DNA from: an uncultured Bacteroidaceae bacterium
GTDB lineage: Bacteria; Bacteroidota; Bacteroidia; Bacteroidales; Bacteroidaceae
Assembly: GCA_905233465.1 (NCBI GenBank)
Contig: CAJOEI010000029.1
Location: forward strand, 1-56,245
Length of the DNA: 56,245 nt
Direction of reading: 5' to 3'
Both the position numbers and the translations under genes were made by a program. Shown one piece after another: positions 29,143 to 39,597 of this stretch. Below the pieces are notes generated by a model, which saw nothing but the letters and a program-made list of their open reading frames with translations, made no database searches and was not told the origin of the DNA. Position 1 is the first letter of the stretch; the number at the start of each line of letters is the position of its first letter.

Positions 29143-30489
29143 TTAGTATGCACTCATTCCGCTACGTCCACGGATACGACCACTCTCCAGAAGGCCATCG
29201 TAGTGACGCATCAGCAGATGGCTCTCGATTTGCTGAAGCGTGTCGAGAACAACACCCACAAGGATGAGCAACGAAGTGCCTCCGAAGAACTGAGCAAATT
29301 CAGGTTGTACCTTTAGCAGACCAGCAAAAGCCGGCATGCAAGCGATGAATGCGAGGAAGATAGACCCGGGGAAGGTGATATGCGACATCACATCATCGAT
29401 ATAGTCTGCTGTCTCCTTACCTGGACGCACACCTGGGATGAAACCGTTGTTGCGCTTCATGTCTTCTGCCATCTGCACAGGATTGAGTGTGATAGCAGTG
29501 TAGAGATAGGTGAAGACGATGATCAGCAATGCAAACACGAGATTATATGCCCATGAGGTATGGTCAGACAACTTCATCAGCACCACAGACGGATTCTGAC
29601 CATCGCTGAAGAACTGAATCAGTGTGATAGGGAGGAACATGATGGCCTGTGCAAAGATGATAGGCATCACATTGGCTGCGAAGAGCTTGAGAGGTATGTA
29701 CTGACGGGCACCACCTATCTGCTGACCACCCATGACACGCTTGGCATACTGGACGGGCACCTTGCGTGTAGCCTGAGTGAGCATGATGGCAGCAATAACC
29801 ACCAGAAACAGAATGACCAACTCAATGAGGAACATCACCAGACCACCACCGGAGAGGTTGTTCAGACGACTCACAGCTTCTTGACCAAATGCCTGAGGCA
29901 GACGAGCAATAATACCCAACATGATTATCAGGGATACGCCGTTGCCAATACCCTTGTCAGTGATGCGCTCGCCAAGCCAAAGGATGAACATACTACCTGC
30001 TGCAAGAATCACAGTGGAGGTAATCATGAATGATGTCCAACCGATGGTGGGTGCCAAAGCACCTCCAGCCTGCATCTTCAGGTTCACAAGATAACCAGGA
30101 GCCTGGAAGAAAAGGATGAAAATGGTCAGATAACGGGTGTACTGGTTAATTTTACGGCGACCGCTCTCGCCCTCACGCTGCATCTTTTGGAAATAAGGTA
30201 CAGCAACAGCAAGCAACTGTATGACAATGGATGCTGTGATGTACGGCATGATTCCCAATGCAAACACGGAAGCGTTGGAGAAGGCACCGCCAGAGAACAT
30301 GTTCAGAAGGCTCATCAGACCCTCATTGGTCTGCTCACGCAGCGCAGCAAGGTGGTTGGGGTTGATGCCAGGAAGCACCACAAACGACCCGAAGCGATAC
30401 ACAGCAGCCAAAGCAAGGGTGATGAGGATCTTCATTCGAAGGTCCTCAATCATCCAGATGTTCTTCAGTGTAGCAAAAAACTTCTTCAT
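29143..30489 (-). CDS. secY: preprotein translocase subunit SecY
   Basis: The 448-residue inner-membrane channel protein has about ten hydrophobic helices. It starts MKKFFATLKNIWMIEDLRMK. Landmarks are FGSFVVLPGINP in the first helix and plug region, GERITDKGIGNGVSLIIM, and GFIPGVRPGKETADYID in the late loop. It works with SecE/SecG, which are encoded elsewhere. It lies 18 nt after rplO. Confidence 0.97.
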   Translation of the reverse strand: MKKFFATLKNIWMIEDLRMKILITLALAAVYRFGSFVVLPGINPNHLAALREQTNEGLMSLLNMFSGGAFSNASVFALGIMPYITASIVIQLLAVAVPYFQKMQREGESGRRKINQYTRYLTIFILFFQAPGYLVNLKMQAGGALAPTIGWTSFMITSTVILAAGSMFILWLGERITDKGIGNGVSLIIMLGIIARLPQAFGQEAVSRLNNLSGGGLVMFLIELVILFLVVIAAIMLTQATRKVPVQYAKRVMGGQQIGGARQYIPLKLFAANVMPIIFAQAIMFLPITLIQFFSDGQNPSVVLMKLSDHTSWAYNLVFALLIIVFTYLYTAITLNPVQMAEDMKRNNGFIPGVRPGKETADYIDDVMSHITFPGSIFLAFIACMPAFAGLLKVQPEFAQFFGGTSLLILVGVVLDTLQQIESHLLMRHYDGLLESGRIRGRSGMSAY

Positions 30490-30507
30490 GAGATAGCTTG
30501 TAAATTC

Positions 30508-30951
30508 TTAGAGTGTCTTTGCTGTGCCTCCAGCAGCTGTGATGGCTGCCTCAGCACTCTTGGAGAAAGCATTGGCTTCTACCTCAACCTTAGCGGTGAG
30601 CTCGCCATTGCCAAGAACCTTTACCAACTCACCTGCCTTTACCAGACCGGCAGCCACGAAATCGGCCACGCCGATTGTTGTCACGCCAGCCTCAGCCATA
30701 GCTTGAAGTGTAGAAAGGTTAATGGCCTTATACTCCTTGCGGTTGATGTTCTTGAAACCGAACTTTGGCAGTCGGCGCTGCAGAGGCATCTGACCACCTT
30801 CGAAACCAATCTTCTTCTTATAGCCCGAACGAGCCTTGGCACCCTTGTGACCACGGGTTGACGTGCCGCCAAGACCAGAGCCCGGTCCACGACCGATTCT
30901 CTTACGGCTCTTAGTAGCACCCTCTGCGGGCTTCAATGTATGTAGTTTCAT
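30508..30951 (-). CDS. rplO: 50S ribosomal protein L15
   Basis: The 147-residue protein begins MKLHTLKPAEGATKSRKRIG with the glycine-rich GRGPGSGLGGTSTRGHKG segment that threads into 23S rRNA. A late 50S assembly protein. It lies 50 nt after rpmD and 18 nt before secY. Confidence 0.97.
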   Translation of the reverse strand: MKLHTLKPAEGATKSRKRIGRGPGSGLGGTSTRGHKGAKARSGYKKKIGFEGGQMPLQRRLPKFGFKNINRKEYKAINLSTLQAMAEAGVTTIGVADFVAAGLVKAGELVKVLGNGELTAKVEVEANAFSKSAEAAITAAGGTAKTL

Positions 30952-31001
30952 AATTAATTACTCCGTTTTTGAATGTGACGAATGTTGATTTGGCGTTTGT
31001 A

Positions 31002-31178
31002 TTATGCGAGCACCCGCACCAGATGGTGTACCGTGGCTATCATGCCACGCACGCTCTCATTATCCTCGACCTCAACGACCTGATTGAGTTTCTTCAGACC
31101 AAGCGAATCGAGAGTACGCTTCTGGTTCTTGGGGGCGCCGATACGGCTCTTAATCTGTTGAACTTTGATATTTGCCAT
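31002..31178 (-). CDS. rpmD: 50S ribosomal protein L30
   Basis: The 58-residue protein starts MANIKVQQIKSRIGAPKNQK and ends MIATVHHLVRVLA, a normal L30. It is one of the few genes in the window with a full Shine-Dalgarno sequence (AGGAGG, 31187-31192), which overlaps the end of the spacer after rpsE. Confidence 0.96.
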   Translation of the reverse strand: MANIKVQQIKSRIGAPKNQKRTLDSLGLKKLNQVVEVEDNESVRGMIATVHHLVRVLA

Positions 31179-31186
31179 AATTCTTA

Positions 31187-31192
31187 CCTCCT
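31187..31192 (-). promoter_or_regulatory. strong Shine-Dalgarno sequence (AGGAGG) before rpmD
   Basis: AGGAGG lies 8 nt before the rpmD ATG on the minus strand. Most genes here, as usual in Bacteroidetes, lack such a site, so it is notable. Confidence 0.8.
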
Positions 31193-31197
31193 AAACA

Positions 31198-31710
31198 TTA
31201 GCCTCTGAATACTTTTTCCACACTGACACCGCGGTTCTGGGCCACCATGCGTGCATCACGCATCTCAGCCAGAGCTGCAATAGTTGCCTTGACAAGGTTG
31301 TGGGGGTTAGAAGAACCCTTGCTCTTGGCAAGACAGTCAGTGATACCTACACTCTCGAGAACAGCACGCATAGCACCGCCTGCCACCACACCAGTACCAG
31401 TCGAAGCAGGCATGATGAGCACCTCGGCACCACCGAACTTGGCGGCTTGCTCATGAGGTACCGTACCCTTAATAACGGGCACCGAGACGAGATTCTTCTT
31501 TGCGGCCTCAACGCCCTTGGCGATAGCAGCCTGAACCTCTCCGGCCTTACCCAGACCATAGCCGATTACTCCCTTGCCATCGCCTACCACGACGATTGCT
31601 GCAAATGTGAAGGTGCGACCACCCTTGGTCACCTTGGTGACACGGTTGATAGCTACGAGGCGGTCCTTCAATTCAACATCGCTATTAATCTTAACGTTCT
31701 TGATTGCCAT
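31198..31710 (-). CDS. rpsE: 30S ribosomal protein S5
   Basis: The 170-residue protein has the double-stranded RNA-binding N-terminal domain ([20 protein letters not shown]) and [17 protein letters not shown], both S5 signatures. It helps translational fidelity at the decoding region. It follows rplR by 6 nt. Confidence 0.97.
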   Translation of the reverse strand: MAIKNVKINSDVELKDRLVAINRVTKVTKGGRTFTFAAIVVVGDGKGVIGYGLGKAGEVQAAIAKGVEAAKKNLVSVPVIKGTVPHEQAAKFGGAEVLIMPASTGTGVVAGGAMRAVLESVGITDCLAKSKGSSNPHNLVKATIAALAEMRDARMVAQNRGVSVEKVFRG

Positions 31711-31716
31711 AATGAA

Positions 31717-32067
31717 TTAGAATTTAAGTCCACCGTTACGTGCTGCATCTGCAACTTCCTTCACTCTGCCGTGATAGAGGTAACCGTTACGGTCAAATAC
31801 GACTGTGGTTATTCCTGCTTCGAGAGCCTTCTTCGCAATGAGCTCACCCACCTTGGCAGCTTGCTCCTTACCAGGCATCTTGTCCATGCCGAGGGACGAG
31901 GCAGCACAGAGAGTGCGTGAACTCTCACCGCTTGCATCATCAATGAGCTGGACATAAATTTGCTTGTTGCTGCGGAACACAGACATGCGCGGACGCTCTG
32001 CCGTTCCGGAGATCTTGTTGCGAACCCGATACTTGATTTTGATTCGTCTTTCTATTTTCGTTGTCAT
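31717..32067 (-). CDS. rplR: 50S ribosomal protein L18
   Basis: The 116-residue 5S rRNA-binding protein starts [20 protein letters not shown] and ends [20 protein letters not shown] plus NGGLKF, fitting L18. It lies 24 nt after rplF. Confidence 0.96.
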   Translation of the reverse strand: MTTKIERRIKIKYRVRNKISGTAERPRMSVFRSNKQIYVQLIDDASGESSRTLCAASSLGMDKMPGKEQAAKVGELIAKKALEAGITTVVFDRNGYLYHGRVKEVADAARNGGLKF

Positions 32068-32091
32068 GATTACAGGATTTTAAGGTGATTG

Positions 32092-32673
32092 TTACTTAGC
32101 GCCTGCTGACTTTCCAGACTTGCGGCGAATCTGCTCGCCAACAAAGAGGATACCCTTGCCCTTGTAAGGTTCGGGCTTGCGGAAAGAACGAATCTTTGCA
32201 CAGACCTGACCCAGCAACTGCTTGTCACAGGAGCGGAGGATAATCTGTGGGTTCTGATTACGCTCAGCCTTGGTCTCAACCTTTATCTCAGAGGGAAGTT
32301 CAAAGAGAATGGGATGTGTATAGCCGAGGGCGAATTCCAAAAGGTTACCCTTGTTGCTAACACGATAACCCACACCGACTAATTCCAACTGCTTGGTATA
32401 ACCCTCGCTCACGCCTTGAACCATATTATGGATAAGCGCACGATAGAGGCCATGATAGGCTTGCTTCTGCTTGAGAGTGATGTTCACGGGATCGTACTCC
32501 TCGTCGATGGTGAACGTCATCTCAGCCTTGTCTTTGTCGTAATTCACTTTGATGGAAGGATTAACCTCTTGGGTTAAAACACCCTCCTTACCCTTGACGG
32601 TTACTTTATTGCCGTCAACGGAAATCTCAACACCCGTGGGGATGCTTATGGGCAATTTACCGATTCTTGACAT
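32092..32673 (-). CDS. rplF: 50S ribosomal protein L6
   Basis: The 193-residue protein starts MSRIGKLPISIPTGVEISVD and has two L6 domains ending with RKPEPYKGKGILFVGEQIRR. It binds near the sarcin-ricin loop and the factor site. A GGAGG at 32683-32687 lies 9 nt upstream of the ATG. Confidence 0.97.
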   Translation of the reverse strand: MSRIGKLPISIPTGVEISVDGNKVTVKGKEGVLTQEVNPSIKVNYDKDKAEMTFTIDEEYDPVNITLKQKQAYHGLYRALIHNMVQGVSEGYTKQLELVGVGYRVSNKGNLLEFALGYTHPILFELPSEIKVETKAERNQNPQIILRSCDKQLLGQVCAKIRSFRKPEPYKGKGILFVGEQIRRKSGKSAGAK

Positions 32674-32682
32674 TGATGTAAT

Positions 32683-32687
32683 CCTCC
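32683..32687 (-). promoter_or_regulatory. Shine-Dalgarno sequence (GGAGG) before rplF
   Basis: GGAGG 9 nt upstream of the rplF ATG on the minus strand. It is one of few canonical ribosome-binding sites in this window. Confidence 0.65.
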
Positions 32688-32692
32688 ATTAA

Positions 32693-33088
32693 TTAATAAA
32701 CATAGCAAAGCACTTCGCCACCAACCTTCAGGTCGGCAGCTTCCTTATTCGTCATCACACCCTTGGATGTGGAGATGATGGCGATGCCAAGTCCGTTGAT
32801 AACACGGGGCATGTCCTTGTAACCGGTGTACTTACGCAAACCGGGAGTGGAGATGCGTGTGAGTTTCTTGATGGCGCAAACCTTGTTCACGGCATCATAC
32901 TTCAGGGCAATCTTGATAGTGCCCTGAGGACCGTCATCTACGAACTTGTAGTTCAGGATGTAGCCCTTTTCGAAGAGAATCTTCGTGATTTCCTTCTTCA
33001 GATTCGACGCCGGCACCTCCACCACGCGGTGCTTTGCCATAATAGCATTGCGGAGCCGGGTCAAATAGTCTGCAATAGGATCTGTCAT
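32693..33088 (-). CDS. rpsH: 30S ribosomal protein S8
   Basis: The 131-residue 16S rRNA-binding protein starts MTDPIADYLTRLRNAIMAKH and ends ISTSKGVMTNKEAADLKVGG plus EVLCYVY, typical S8. In other bacteria S8 is the repressor of this operon. It follows rpsN after an unusually long 101-nt spacer. Confidence 0.97.
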   Translation of the reverse strand: MTDPIADYLTRLRNAIMAKHRVVEVPASNLKKEITKILFEKGYILNYKFVDDGPQGTIKIALKYDAVNKVCAIKKLTRISTPGLRKYTGYKDMPRVINGLGIAIISTSKGVMTNKEAADLKVGGEVLCYVY

Positions 33089-33189
33089 TTTGATTGTTGA
33101 TTTAATTAATCGGCACTACGCCGACAATATTAAAATATTAACTCGATGTCGATTTACTACATATCCATGTCGCAAATCAGGCATTTTCT

Positions 33190-33489
33190 TTACCAGCTGG
33201 CCTTGCGCACGCCAGGAATTAATCCCTGTGAAGCCATTTCGCGGAACTGAATACGCGAGATGCCGAACTGACGGATATAACCCTTTGGACGACCCGTAAT
33301 CTTGCAACGGTTGTGCAGGCGGATGGGGTTGGCATTGCGAGGTATGTTCTGCAGCTTCTGTGCGGCCTCGAAAGCCTCCATAGGCTCGCCCGTGTTGACA
33401 ATCTTCTTGAGTGCAGCACGCTTGGCGGCATACTTGGCAACGAGCTTGGCACGCTTGACCTCGCGGGCCTTCATTGATTCTTTTGCCAT
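33190..33489 (-). CDS. rpsN: 30S ribosomal protein S14 (long zinc-free form)
   Basis: The 99-residue protein starts [20 protein letters not shown] and ends [17 protein letters not shown]. It has no CxxC pairs, so it is the long form that does not need zinc. It sits 7 nt after rplE. Confidence 0.96.
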   Translation of the reverse strand: MAKESMKAREVKRAKLVAKYAAKRAALKKIVNTGEPMEAFEAAQKLQNIPRNANPIRLHNRCKITGRPKGYIRQFGISRIQFREMASQGLIPGVRKASW

Positions 33490-33496
33490 ATCTTAT

Positions 33497-34051
33497 TTAG
33501 TCTTTTGCGTTCTTGAAGGGTAAACCAAATTCACGCAGGAGAGCGAAGCCCTCCTCATCGGTCTTGGCCGTTGTGACGAAAGTGATATTCATACCCACGA
33601 TGCGGTCGATGGCATCAATGTTTATCTCAGGGAAGATTATCTGCTCTTGAATGCCGAGGGTGTAGTTACCACGGCCGTCAAGCTTACCCTCAATACCCTT
33701 GAAGTCACGAATACGGGGCAAAGCCACCTTGACGAGCTTCTCGAGGAATTCGTACATGCGCTCACGACGCAGTGTCACCATCACGCCGATAGGCATTTTC
33801 TTACGAAGCTTGAAGTTAGCCACGTCCTTCTTTGATACTGTGGCAACTGCCTTCTGACCGGTGATGGCCGTGAGTTCGTTGATTGCAACTTCGATAATCT
33901 TCTTGTCTTGTGTTGCGATACCCAAACCTTGGTTTACAACTATTTTCTTCAGGACGGGAATCTGCATGGTCGACGTATAGCCGAACTTCTCCTTGAGTGC
34001 AGGAGCGATACGCTCAGCGTATTCCTGCTTTAGTCTTGCTGTATTTGCCAT
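33497..34051 (-). CDS. rplE: 50S ribosomal protein L5
   Basis: The 184-residue 5S rRNA-binding protein starts [20 protein letters not shown] and contains [15 protein letters not shown] and [20 protein letters not shown] segments (here [19 protein letters not shown]). Its ATG shares one base with the rplX stop (TAATG), implying coupled translation. Confidence 0.97.
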   Translation of the reverse strand: MANTARLKQEYAERIAPALKEKFGYTSTMQIPVLKKIVVNQGLGIATQDKKIIEVAINELTAITGQKAVATVSKKDVANFKLRKKMPIGVMVTLRRERMYEFLEKLVKVALPRIRDFKGIEGKLDGRGNYTLGIQEQIIFPEINIDAIDRIVGMNITFVTTAKTDEEGFALLREFGLPFKNAKD

Positions 34052-34371
34052 TACTTAATCTCCTCTCCTGACTTTTTTGCATAACGGACGAGCTTGCCCT
34101 CTGCGTTCAACTTGCGGCCAATGCGTGTGGCCTTACCTGACTTGGGATCCACGACATTCAGATTTGAAATCTGTATGGGAGCCTCCTGCTTGATGATGCC
34201 ACCTTGCGGGAACTTGGCGCTGGGCTTCTGGCTTTTGGAGACCATGTTGAGGCCTTCCACAATAGCGCGCTGCTCCTTTACCAGGACCTTGAGCACGGTA
34301 CCAGTCTGTCCCTTGCTATCACCGGCAAGGACCATCACAGTATCGCCTTTCTTAATATGTAACTTAGCCAT
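34051..34371 (-). CDS. rplX: 50S ribosomal protein L24
   Basis: The 106-residue KOW-domain protein starts [20 protein letters not shown] and initiates 50S assembly. It lies 23 nt after rplN; its stop overlaps the rplE start by one base. Confidence 0.96.
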   Translation of the reverse strand: MAKLHIKKGDTVMVLAGDSKGQTGTVLKVLVKEQRAIVEGLNMVSKSQKPSAKFPQGGIIKQEAPIQISNLNVVDPKSGKATRIGRKLNAEGKLVRYAKKSGEEIK

Positions 34372-34394
34372 TTGATAAATTCTCTGTTTGGTGA

Positions 34395-34760
34395 TTAAAG
34401 AACTTCGGGTGCGAGCGAAACGACCTTCATATTGACAGCACGCAGTTCACGGGCCACAGGGCCGAAGATGCGACTGCCACGAAGTTCACCAGCATTGTTC
34501 AACAGTACACAGGCGTTGTCGTCGAAGCGGATATAGGAACCGTCAGCACGACGGACTTCCTTGCTTGTACGAACGATAAGCGCCTTTGACACAGCACCCT
34601 TTTTGATATCACTTGAGGGGATAACGCTCTTCACAGAGACAACGATGATATCCCCCACTGTTGCATAGCGACGCTTGGTACCGCCCAGCACACGGATGCA
34701 CAGAGCCTCCTTGGCACCGCTGTTGTCAGCAACTACTAATCTGGATTCTGTCTGTATCAT
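34395..34760 (-). CDS. rplN: 50S ribosomal protein L14
   Basis: The 121-residue protein starts [20 protein letters not shown] and ends [13 protein letters not shown], the conserved L14 sequence at the subunit interface. It follows rpsQ by 5 nt. Confidence 0.97.
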   Translation of the reverse strand: MIQTESRLVVADNSGAKEALCIRVLGGTKRRYATVGDIIVVSVKSVIPSSDIKKGAVSKALIVRTSKEVRRADGSYIRFDDNACVLLNNAGELRGSRIFGPVARELRAVNMKVVSLAPEVL

Positions 34761-34765
34761 ATCAC

Positions 34766-35023
34766 TTACTTAGCTCTTTCTACGATTTCTACTACTCTCC
34801 ATCTCTTGGTTTTGCTCAGAGGACGTGTCTCCATAATCAAGACGGTATCACCCTTGTGGCAATCATTCTTCTCGTCATGAGCATGGTACTTCTTCGTCTT
34901 TTGGACGAACTTACCATAGATAGGGTGTCTTTCTTTGTACTTGGCAGCCACAACAATGGTCTTATCCATCTTGTCGCTGACAACGACACCAGTTCTTGTC
35001 TTTCTTAAGTTTCTAGCTTCCAT
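34766..35023 (-). CDS. rpsQ: 30S ribosomal protein S17
   Basis: The 85-residue OB-fold protein starts [20 protein letters not shown] and includes [20 protein letters not shown]. It is a primary 16S rRNA binder. It lies 15 nt after rpmC and 5 nt before rplN. Confidence 0.96.
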   Translation of the reverse strand: MEARNLRKTRTGVVVSDKMDKTIVVAAKYKERHPIYGKFVQKTKKYHAHDEKNDCHKGDTVLIMETRPLSKTKRWRVVEIVERAK

Positions 35024-35038
35024 GTTTAAGACCTATTG

Positions 35039-35236
35039 TTATGCGTTCTTTTTCTCTGTGAGGATAGTGAGCATTCGTGCAATGTCACGACGGGCCTTCT
35101 TGATTAAGGAAGGATTTTCCAGGGGAGCAACAGCATGGTTAAGCAGCATCTGATCATACTGGGCACGTGCTGTTTCAATCTTTTCCTGGAGCTCTTCAAT
35201 GCTCAGAGCTCTTATTTCTGTTGTCTTCATAATCAA
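35039..35236 (-). CDS. rpmC: 50S ribosomal protein L29
   Basis: The 65-residue helical protein starts [20 protein letters not shown] and borders the peptide exit tunnel. Its first ATG overlaps the rplP stop by 4 nt; a second ATG two codons later gives the more usual MKTTEIR start. Confidence 0.95.
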   Translation of the reverse strand: MIMKTTEIRALSIEELQEKIETARAQYDQMLLNHAVAPLENPSLIKKARRDIARMLTILTEKKNA

Positions 35237-35658
35237 GCGTTTTTATCGTAGTCTCGTCTAACAATGAACTTAGTAGTCACTGGCAGCTTCTGGGCTGCAA
35301 GGCGCAGAGCTTCCTTAGCGGTTTCGAAGGGGACGCCCTCGACCTCGAAGATAATACGGCCCGGAGTGATGGGGAATACATATCCCACGGGATCACCCTT
35401 ACCTTTACCCATTCGGACATCAGCAGGCTTCTTTGTGATGGGCTTGTCCGGGAAGATACGAATCCACACCTGTCCTTCACGCTGCATGTAACGTGTCACT
35501 GCGACACGAGCAGCCTCAATCTGTCGCCCTGTAATCCAATGGGTATCAAGACTCTTGATACCGAATGAGCCAAAAGCGAGCTGGTTGCCGCGCTGAGCGT
35601 TGCCTTTGCAACGTCCCTTTTGCGGTCTTCTGTATTTAGTTCTTTTAGGCTGTAACAT
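35233..35658 (-). CDS. rplP: 50S ribosomal protein L16
   Basis: The 141-residue protein starts [20 protein letters not shown] and contains [20 protein letters not shown], the L16 signature near the A-site tRNA. It overlaps rpmC by 4 nt and follows rpsC by 21 nt. Confidence 0.97.
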   Translation of the reverse strand: MLQPKRTKYRRPQKGRCKGNAQRGNQLAFGSFGIKSLDTHWITGRQIEAARVAVTRYMQREGQVWIRIFPDKPITKKPADVRMGKGKGDPVGYVFPITPGRIIFEVEGVPFETAKEALRLAAQKLPVTTKFIVRRDYDKNA

Positions 35659-35679
35659 TGTTGTCTAACTTCAAAATGT

Positions 35680-36414
35680 TTAACGATTGTTGCCACGAGG
35701 ACGACGTGGGCCGCGACGACCGCCGCGGTCGTTGTTGGCAAAGCGGCCTGCATCCTTCTGAGGTGCAAAGTTAGGTGCCAAATCCTTCTTACCATAGACT
35801 TCACCACGGCAAATCCAAACCTTAATACCAAGCAGGCCAACCTTTGTCAGGGCCTCTGTCTGGCAATAGTCTATATCAGCGCGGAAAGTATGCAAAGGCG
35901 TGCGGCCTTCCTTGAACATCTCAGAACGGGCAATCTCGGCACCATTGAGGCGACCGGAAATCAGAACCTTGATGCCTTCGGCACCGGCACGCATGCTGTT
36001 GGCAATTGCCATCTTGATAGCGCGACGGTAGGCAATCTTGCCCTCAACCTGCTTTGCGATGTTTGCACCTACGATGTTTGCATCCAAGTCAGGTTTCTTG
36101 ACCTCGAAGATATTAATCTGAATGTCCTTATCGGTAATTTTCTTGAGCTCCTTCTTCAGAGCATCAACCTTCTCGCCACCCTTACCAATGATCAAACCGG
36201 GTCTGGAAGTGCAGATGGTGATCGTCACAAACTTAACCGTACGCTCGATAACAATGCGGGAGATGCTGGCATCGCCAAGACGCACCATGAGGTACTTACG
36301 GATCTTGCTATCCTCAAGGATAGAATCTCCGAAATCCTTGCCGCCGTACCAATTGCTGTCCCAACCGCGAACGATACCGAGACGGTTGCTTATCGGATTT
36401 ACTTTCTGTCCCAT
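35680..36414 (-). CDS. rpsC: 30S ribosomal protein S3
   Basis: The 244-residue protein at the mRNA entry site starts [20 protein letters not shown]. It has the KH domain motif [13 protein letters not shown] and a C-terminal domain with [21 protein letters not shown] basic, glycine-rich tail ([15 protein letters not shown]) ends it. It lies 11 nt after rplV. Confidence 0.97.
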   Translation of the reverse strand: MGQKVNPISNRLGIVRGWDSNWYGGKDFGDSILEDSKIRKYLMVRLGDASISRIVIERTVKFVTITICTSRPGLIIGKGGEKVDALKKELKKITDKDIQINIFEVKKPDLDANIVGANIAKQVEGKIAYRRAIKMAIANSMRAGAEGIKVLISGRLNGAEIARSEMFKEGRTPLHTFRADIDYCQTEALTKVGLLGIKVWICRGEVYGKKDLAPNFAPQKDAGRFANNDRGGRRGPRRPRGNNR

Positions 36415-36425
36415 ACTTTTAGTTG

Positions 36426-36824
36426 TTAATCATTAGTTTTAGTGTCAACGAACAGCGTGACGTGGTTACTGCGCTTACGAATGCGATAGCCACGACCCTG
36501 CGGAGCAGGACGCATACGCTTCAGTGTAGCGCCCTCGTCTACAAACACTCTCGATACGACCAGTTCGCCATCCTCGGCTTTGCGGTCGTTCTTTTGTTCC
36601 CAGTTGGCGATGGCGGAACGCAGGAGTCTCTCGACATCGGCTGCGGCAGCCTTCTTGTTGAAGTGAAGCGTAGCGAGTGCACGACTTACCTCCATGCCGC
36701 GAATCAGATCAACCACATAACGCATCTTACGCGGGGAGGAAGGTACACCCTTGGCTTTTGCAAAGTACTGGGTTTTCAGAGCAGCCTTTCTTGCTTCAGC
36801 TGCCAGTCTTTTTCTTTTTCCCAT
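36426..36824 (-). CDS. rplV: 50S ribosomal protein L22
   Basis: The 132-residue protein has the tunnel-lining loop [20 protein letters not shown] and the core [20 protein letters not shown]. The start [20 protein letters not shown] fits Bacteroidetes L22. It follows rpsS by 44 nt. Confidence 0.96.
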   Translation of the reverse strand: MGKRKRLAAEARKAALKTQYFAKAKGVPSSPRKMRYVVDLIRGMEVSRALATLHFNKKAAAADVERLLRSAIANWEQKNDRKAEDGELVVSRVFVDEGATLKRMRPAPQGRGYRIRKRSNHVTLFVDTKTND

Positions 36825-36868
36825 TATATTATTACTCTATTTGTTTCAGGGTTTGAAGCAGAATTTGA

Positions 36869-37138
36869 CTACTTCTTCTTCTGTCCTGCGTGGCCGCCGA
36901 ACTTACGGGTAGGAGCGAACTCGCCGAGCTTGTGGCCTACCATGTTTTCAGTGACGTAGACAGGGATGAATTTGTTTCCGTTGTGAACAGCAATCGTGTG
37001 ACCGACGAAGTCGGGGCTAATCATCGAAGCGCGAGCCCAAGTCTTCACGACATTCTTCTTTCCGCTCTCGTTCATGGCGAGAACTTTCTTCTCCAGGCTT
37101 ACTGCTATGTACGGACCTTTCTTAAGTGAACGACTCAT
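36869..37138 (-). CDS. rpsS: 30S ribosomal protein S19
   Basis: The 89-residue protein starts [20 protein letters not shown] and ends [20 protein letters not shown], standard S19 of the 30S head. It lies 27 nt after rplB. Confidence 0.97.
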   Translation of the reverse strand: MSRSLKKGPYIAVSLEKKVLAMNESGKKNVVKTWARASMISPDFVGHTIAVHNGNKFIPVYVTENMVGHKLGEFAPTRKFGGHAGQKKK

Positions 37139-37165
37139 ATTCTATTTTCTGGATTTACTGTGTGA

Positions 37166-37993
37166 TTACTTCTTGTTGGCTCTTTCAATGATATACTTGC
37201 TGGACTGCTTCTTCGGTGCACGCGTCTTGAGACCCTTAGCATAGAGGCCCTTGCGTGAACGGGGATGTCCACCGCTCTGACGGCCTTCACCACCGCCCAT
37301 TGGATGGTCATGGGGATTCATGACGACACCACGGTTGTGGGGGCGACGTCCGAGCCAGCGTGAACGTCCGGCCTTACCGGAACTCTCCAGAGCATGGTCG
37401 CTGTTGCCTACGCTGCCCACGGTGGCCTTGCATGCGCTCAAGATCTTACGAGTCTCGCCCGATGGGAGCTTAATCACGCAATAACGACCCTCACGAGAGG
37501 TGAGCTGTGCGAAGTTACCTGCAGAACGCACAAGCAGCGCACCCTGTCCTGGACGCAATTCGATGTTGTGAATCACAGTACCGACGGGGATGTTCTGCAT
37601 TGGCAGACAGTTGCCGACTTCAGGTGCAGCCTCTGCACCTGACATCACAGTCTGTCCTACCTGCAGTCCGTTGGGAGCAATAATATAACGTTTTTCGCCG
37701 TCTGCATAGAAGAGGAGTGCGATGCGAGCCGAGCGGTTCGGGTCGTACTCAATAGTCTTCACGACTGCGGGAACACCATCTTTCTCTCGCTTGAAGTCAA
37801 TGAAGCGGAACTTACGCTTGTGACCACCGCCCATATAGCGGACGGTCATTTTACCTGTGTTGTTACGTCCGCCTGTGGAACGCTTTCCGAAAACGAGAGA
37901 CTTCTCAGGTACAGATGCAGTAATTTCTTCGAATGTACCTATAATCTTGTGTCTTTGGCCCGGTGTTGTGGGCTTTAATTTACGTACTGCCAT
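37166..37993 (-). CDS. rplB: 50S ribosomal protein L2
   Basis: The 275-residue protein starts [20 protein letters not shown] and carries the near-universal region [20 protein letters not shown] close to the peptidyl transferase centre. It follows rplW by 7 nt. Confidence 0.97.
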   Translation of the reverse strand: MAVRKLKPTTPGQRHKIIGTFEEITASVPEKSLVFGKRSTGGRNNTGKMTVRYMGGGHKRKFRFIDFKREKDGVPAVVKTIEYDPNRSARIALLFYADGEKRYIIAPNGLQVGQTVMSGAEAAPEVGNCLPMQNIPVGTVIHNIELRPGQGALLVRSAGNFAQLTSREGRYCVIKLPSGETRKILSACKATVGSVGNSDHALESSGKAGRSRWLGRRPHNRGVVMNPHDHPMGGGEGRQSGGHPRSRKGLYAKGLKTRAPKKQSSKYIIERANKK

Positions 37994-38000
37994 CTTAGAC

Positions 38001-38291
38001 TTAAATGTTACTGTAGAAATCGATTACATCACCTTCCTTAAGTGTGACGATAGCCTTCTTGAAGCGATTGGTGTGTCCCTTGATGAGGCCGGCCTTGGTA
38101 TACCGCGTCTTGTTCTTGCCACCATAGACTGCGGTGTTCACATCTGTGACGGTGACGTTGTAGAGCGCCTCAATCTCTTTCTTGAGTTCAATCTTGTTGG
38201 CCTCAGGACGGACAATGAAGCCGAACTTGTTCTGCTTCTCCGTAATCTTGGTCATCTTCTCAGTGACCAGGGGTTTAATGATATATCCCAT
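38001..38291 (-). CDS. rplW: 50S ribosomal protein L23
   Basis: The 96-residue protein starts [20 protein letters not shown] and contains [20 protein letters not shown]. It sits at the tunnel exit and is the dock for trigger factor and SRP. It lies 14 nt after rplD. Confidence 0.96.
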   Translation of the reverse strand: MGYIIKPLVTEKMTKITEKQNKFGFIVRPEANKIELKKEIEALYNVTVTDVNTAVYGGKNKTRYTKAGLIKGHTNRFKKAIVTLKEGDVIDFYSNI

Positions 38292-38305
38292 AATATGTTA
38301 GCGCT

Positions 38306-38935
38306 TTACTTGTTGAGATTAGCGTCGACAACCTTCAGTGCACCTTCTGTAAGTACGAGCACATCAGCATCCAGCACTTGGTAAGTGCCGAGCTGCTGAG
38401 CACGCATCACATTGACACGCTGTAGGTTTCGAGCCGACAAATATACGGACTTATCTGTATCTGGCAAAAGGAAGAGGCTCTTTTTACCATCAACTTTAAG
38501 ATTATTTATGATTTCGACGAAGGATTTTGTCTTCGGAGCATCAAAAGTGAAGTCTTCGACGACAATAATAGCATTCTCCTTAGCCTTGTATGCCAGAGCA
38601 CTCTTGCGGGCAAGCTGGCGCAGTTTCTTGTTGAGCTTGAAGCTATAGTCGCGAGGTTTGGGACCAAAGACGCGACCACCACCCACGAGGACGGGTGAAT
38701 TGATGTCGCCTCGGCGAGCACCGCCGCCACCCTTCTGGCGTCCGAGCTTGCGGGTAGAACCGCTGACCTCAGAACGTTCCTTGGCCTTTGACGTACCCTG
38801 ACGCTGGTTGGCAAGGAACAGGCGTACATCGAGATAGATAGCGTGGTCGTTAGGCTCAATGCCGTAGACTGCATCGTCAAGAACAACCTTTCTTCCGGTG
38901 TCCTGACCCTTAATATTCAATACACTGACTTCCAT
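38306..38935 (-). CDS. rplD: 50S ribosomal protein L4
   Basis: The 209-residue protein starts [20 protein letters not shown] and contains the tunnel loop region [21 protein letters not shown]4 represses the S10 operon in enteric bacteria; whether it does so here is unknown. It lies 1 nt after rplC. Confidence 0.97.
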   Translation of the reverse strand: MEVSVLNIKGQDTGRKVVLDDAVYGIEPNDHAIYLDVRLFLANQRQGTSKAKERSEVSGSTRKLGRQKGGGGARRGDINSPVLVGGGRVFGPKPRDYSFKLNKKLRQLARKSALAYKAKENAIIVVEDFTFDAPKTKSFVEIINNLKVDGKKSLFLLPDTDKSVYLSARNLQRVNVMRAQQLGTYQVLDADVLVLTEGALKVVDANLNK

Positions 38936-38936
38936 C

Positions 38937-39554
38937 TTACTTAATTACGCTTACGATTGAACCTTTGAAGCCTGGCACGCTACCCTTGATGAGAAGCAGG
39001 TTGTGCTCAGGGATGACTTTTAACACTTGTAGGTTGTGCGTGGTGACGCGGGCATTGCCCATCTGACCACCCATGCGCAGGCCCTTGAAGACCTTTGCGG
39101 GATATGAGCATGCGCCGATAGAACCCGGCTTGCGGGCGCGGTCGTCCTGTCCGTGTGTGGTCTGTCCCACACCGCCGAAGCCATGACGTTTCATTACGCC
39201 TTGGAAGCCACGGCCCTTGCTGGTGCCGATAACGTCGACGTAAGCAGTATCAGCAAAGATGTCCACAGTGATTGTGTCACCCAAGTTGATGTCCTTACCG
39301 AAACCTTTGAACTCGGCCAAGTGTCGCTTGGGAGTAGCACCGCTCTTGGCGAAGTGTCCGAGCATGGCCTTGCTGGTGTTCTTCTCCTTGGCATCGTCGA
39401 AGCCAAGCTGAACAGCATCATAGCCATCCTTCTCCACGCTCTTAATCTGTGTTACTACGCAAGGACCTAATTCGATAACAGTGCACGGCACATTCTTACC
39501 GTCGGCACTGAAGACTGAGGTCATTCCGACCTTCTTTCCTAATAATCCTGGCAT
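38937..39554 (-). CDS. rplC: 50S ribosomal protein L3
   Basis: The 205-residue protein starts [20 protein letters not shown] and has the extended loop [20 protein letters not shown] that reaches toward the peptidyl transferase centre. It lies 43 nt after rpsJ and one base before rplD. Confidence 0.97.
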   Translation of the reverse strand: MPGLLGKKVGMTSVFSADGKNVPCTVIELGPCVVTQIKSVEKDGYDAVQLGFDDAKEKNTSKAMLGHFAKSGATPKRHLAEFKGFGKDINLGDTITVDIFADTAYVDVIGTSKGRGFQGVMKRHGFGGVGQTTHGQDDRARKPGSIGACSYPAKVFKGLRMGGQMGNARVTTHNLQVLKVIPEHNLLLIKGSVPGFKGSIVSVIK

Positions 39555-39597
39555 TTCAGTTATTAATTATTTGATGATTATTGTTTCTAAGGGTTTA

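Noticed and set aside
33089..33189. Hidden small gene in the 101-nt spacer between rpsN and rpsH
   Set aside because: No frame of useful length; the spacer is AT-rich with a weak GGC-GTAGT-GCC stem only.
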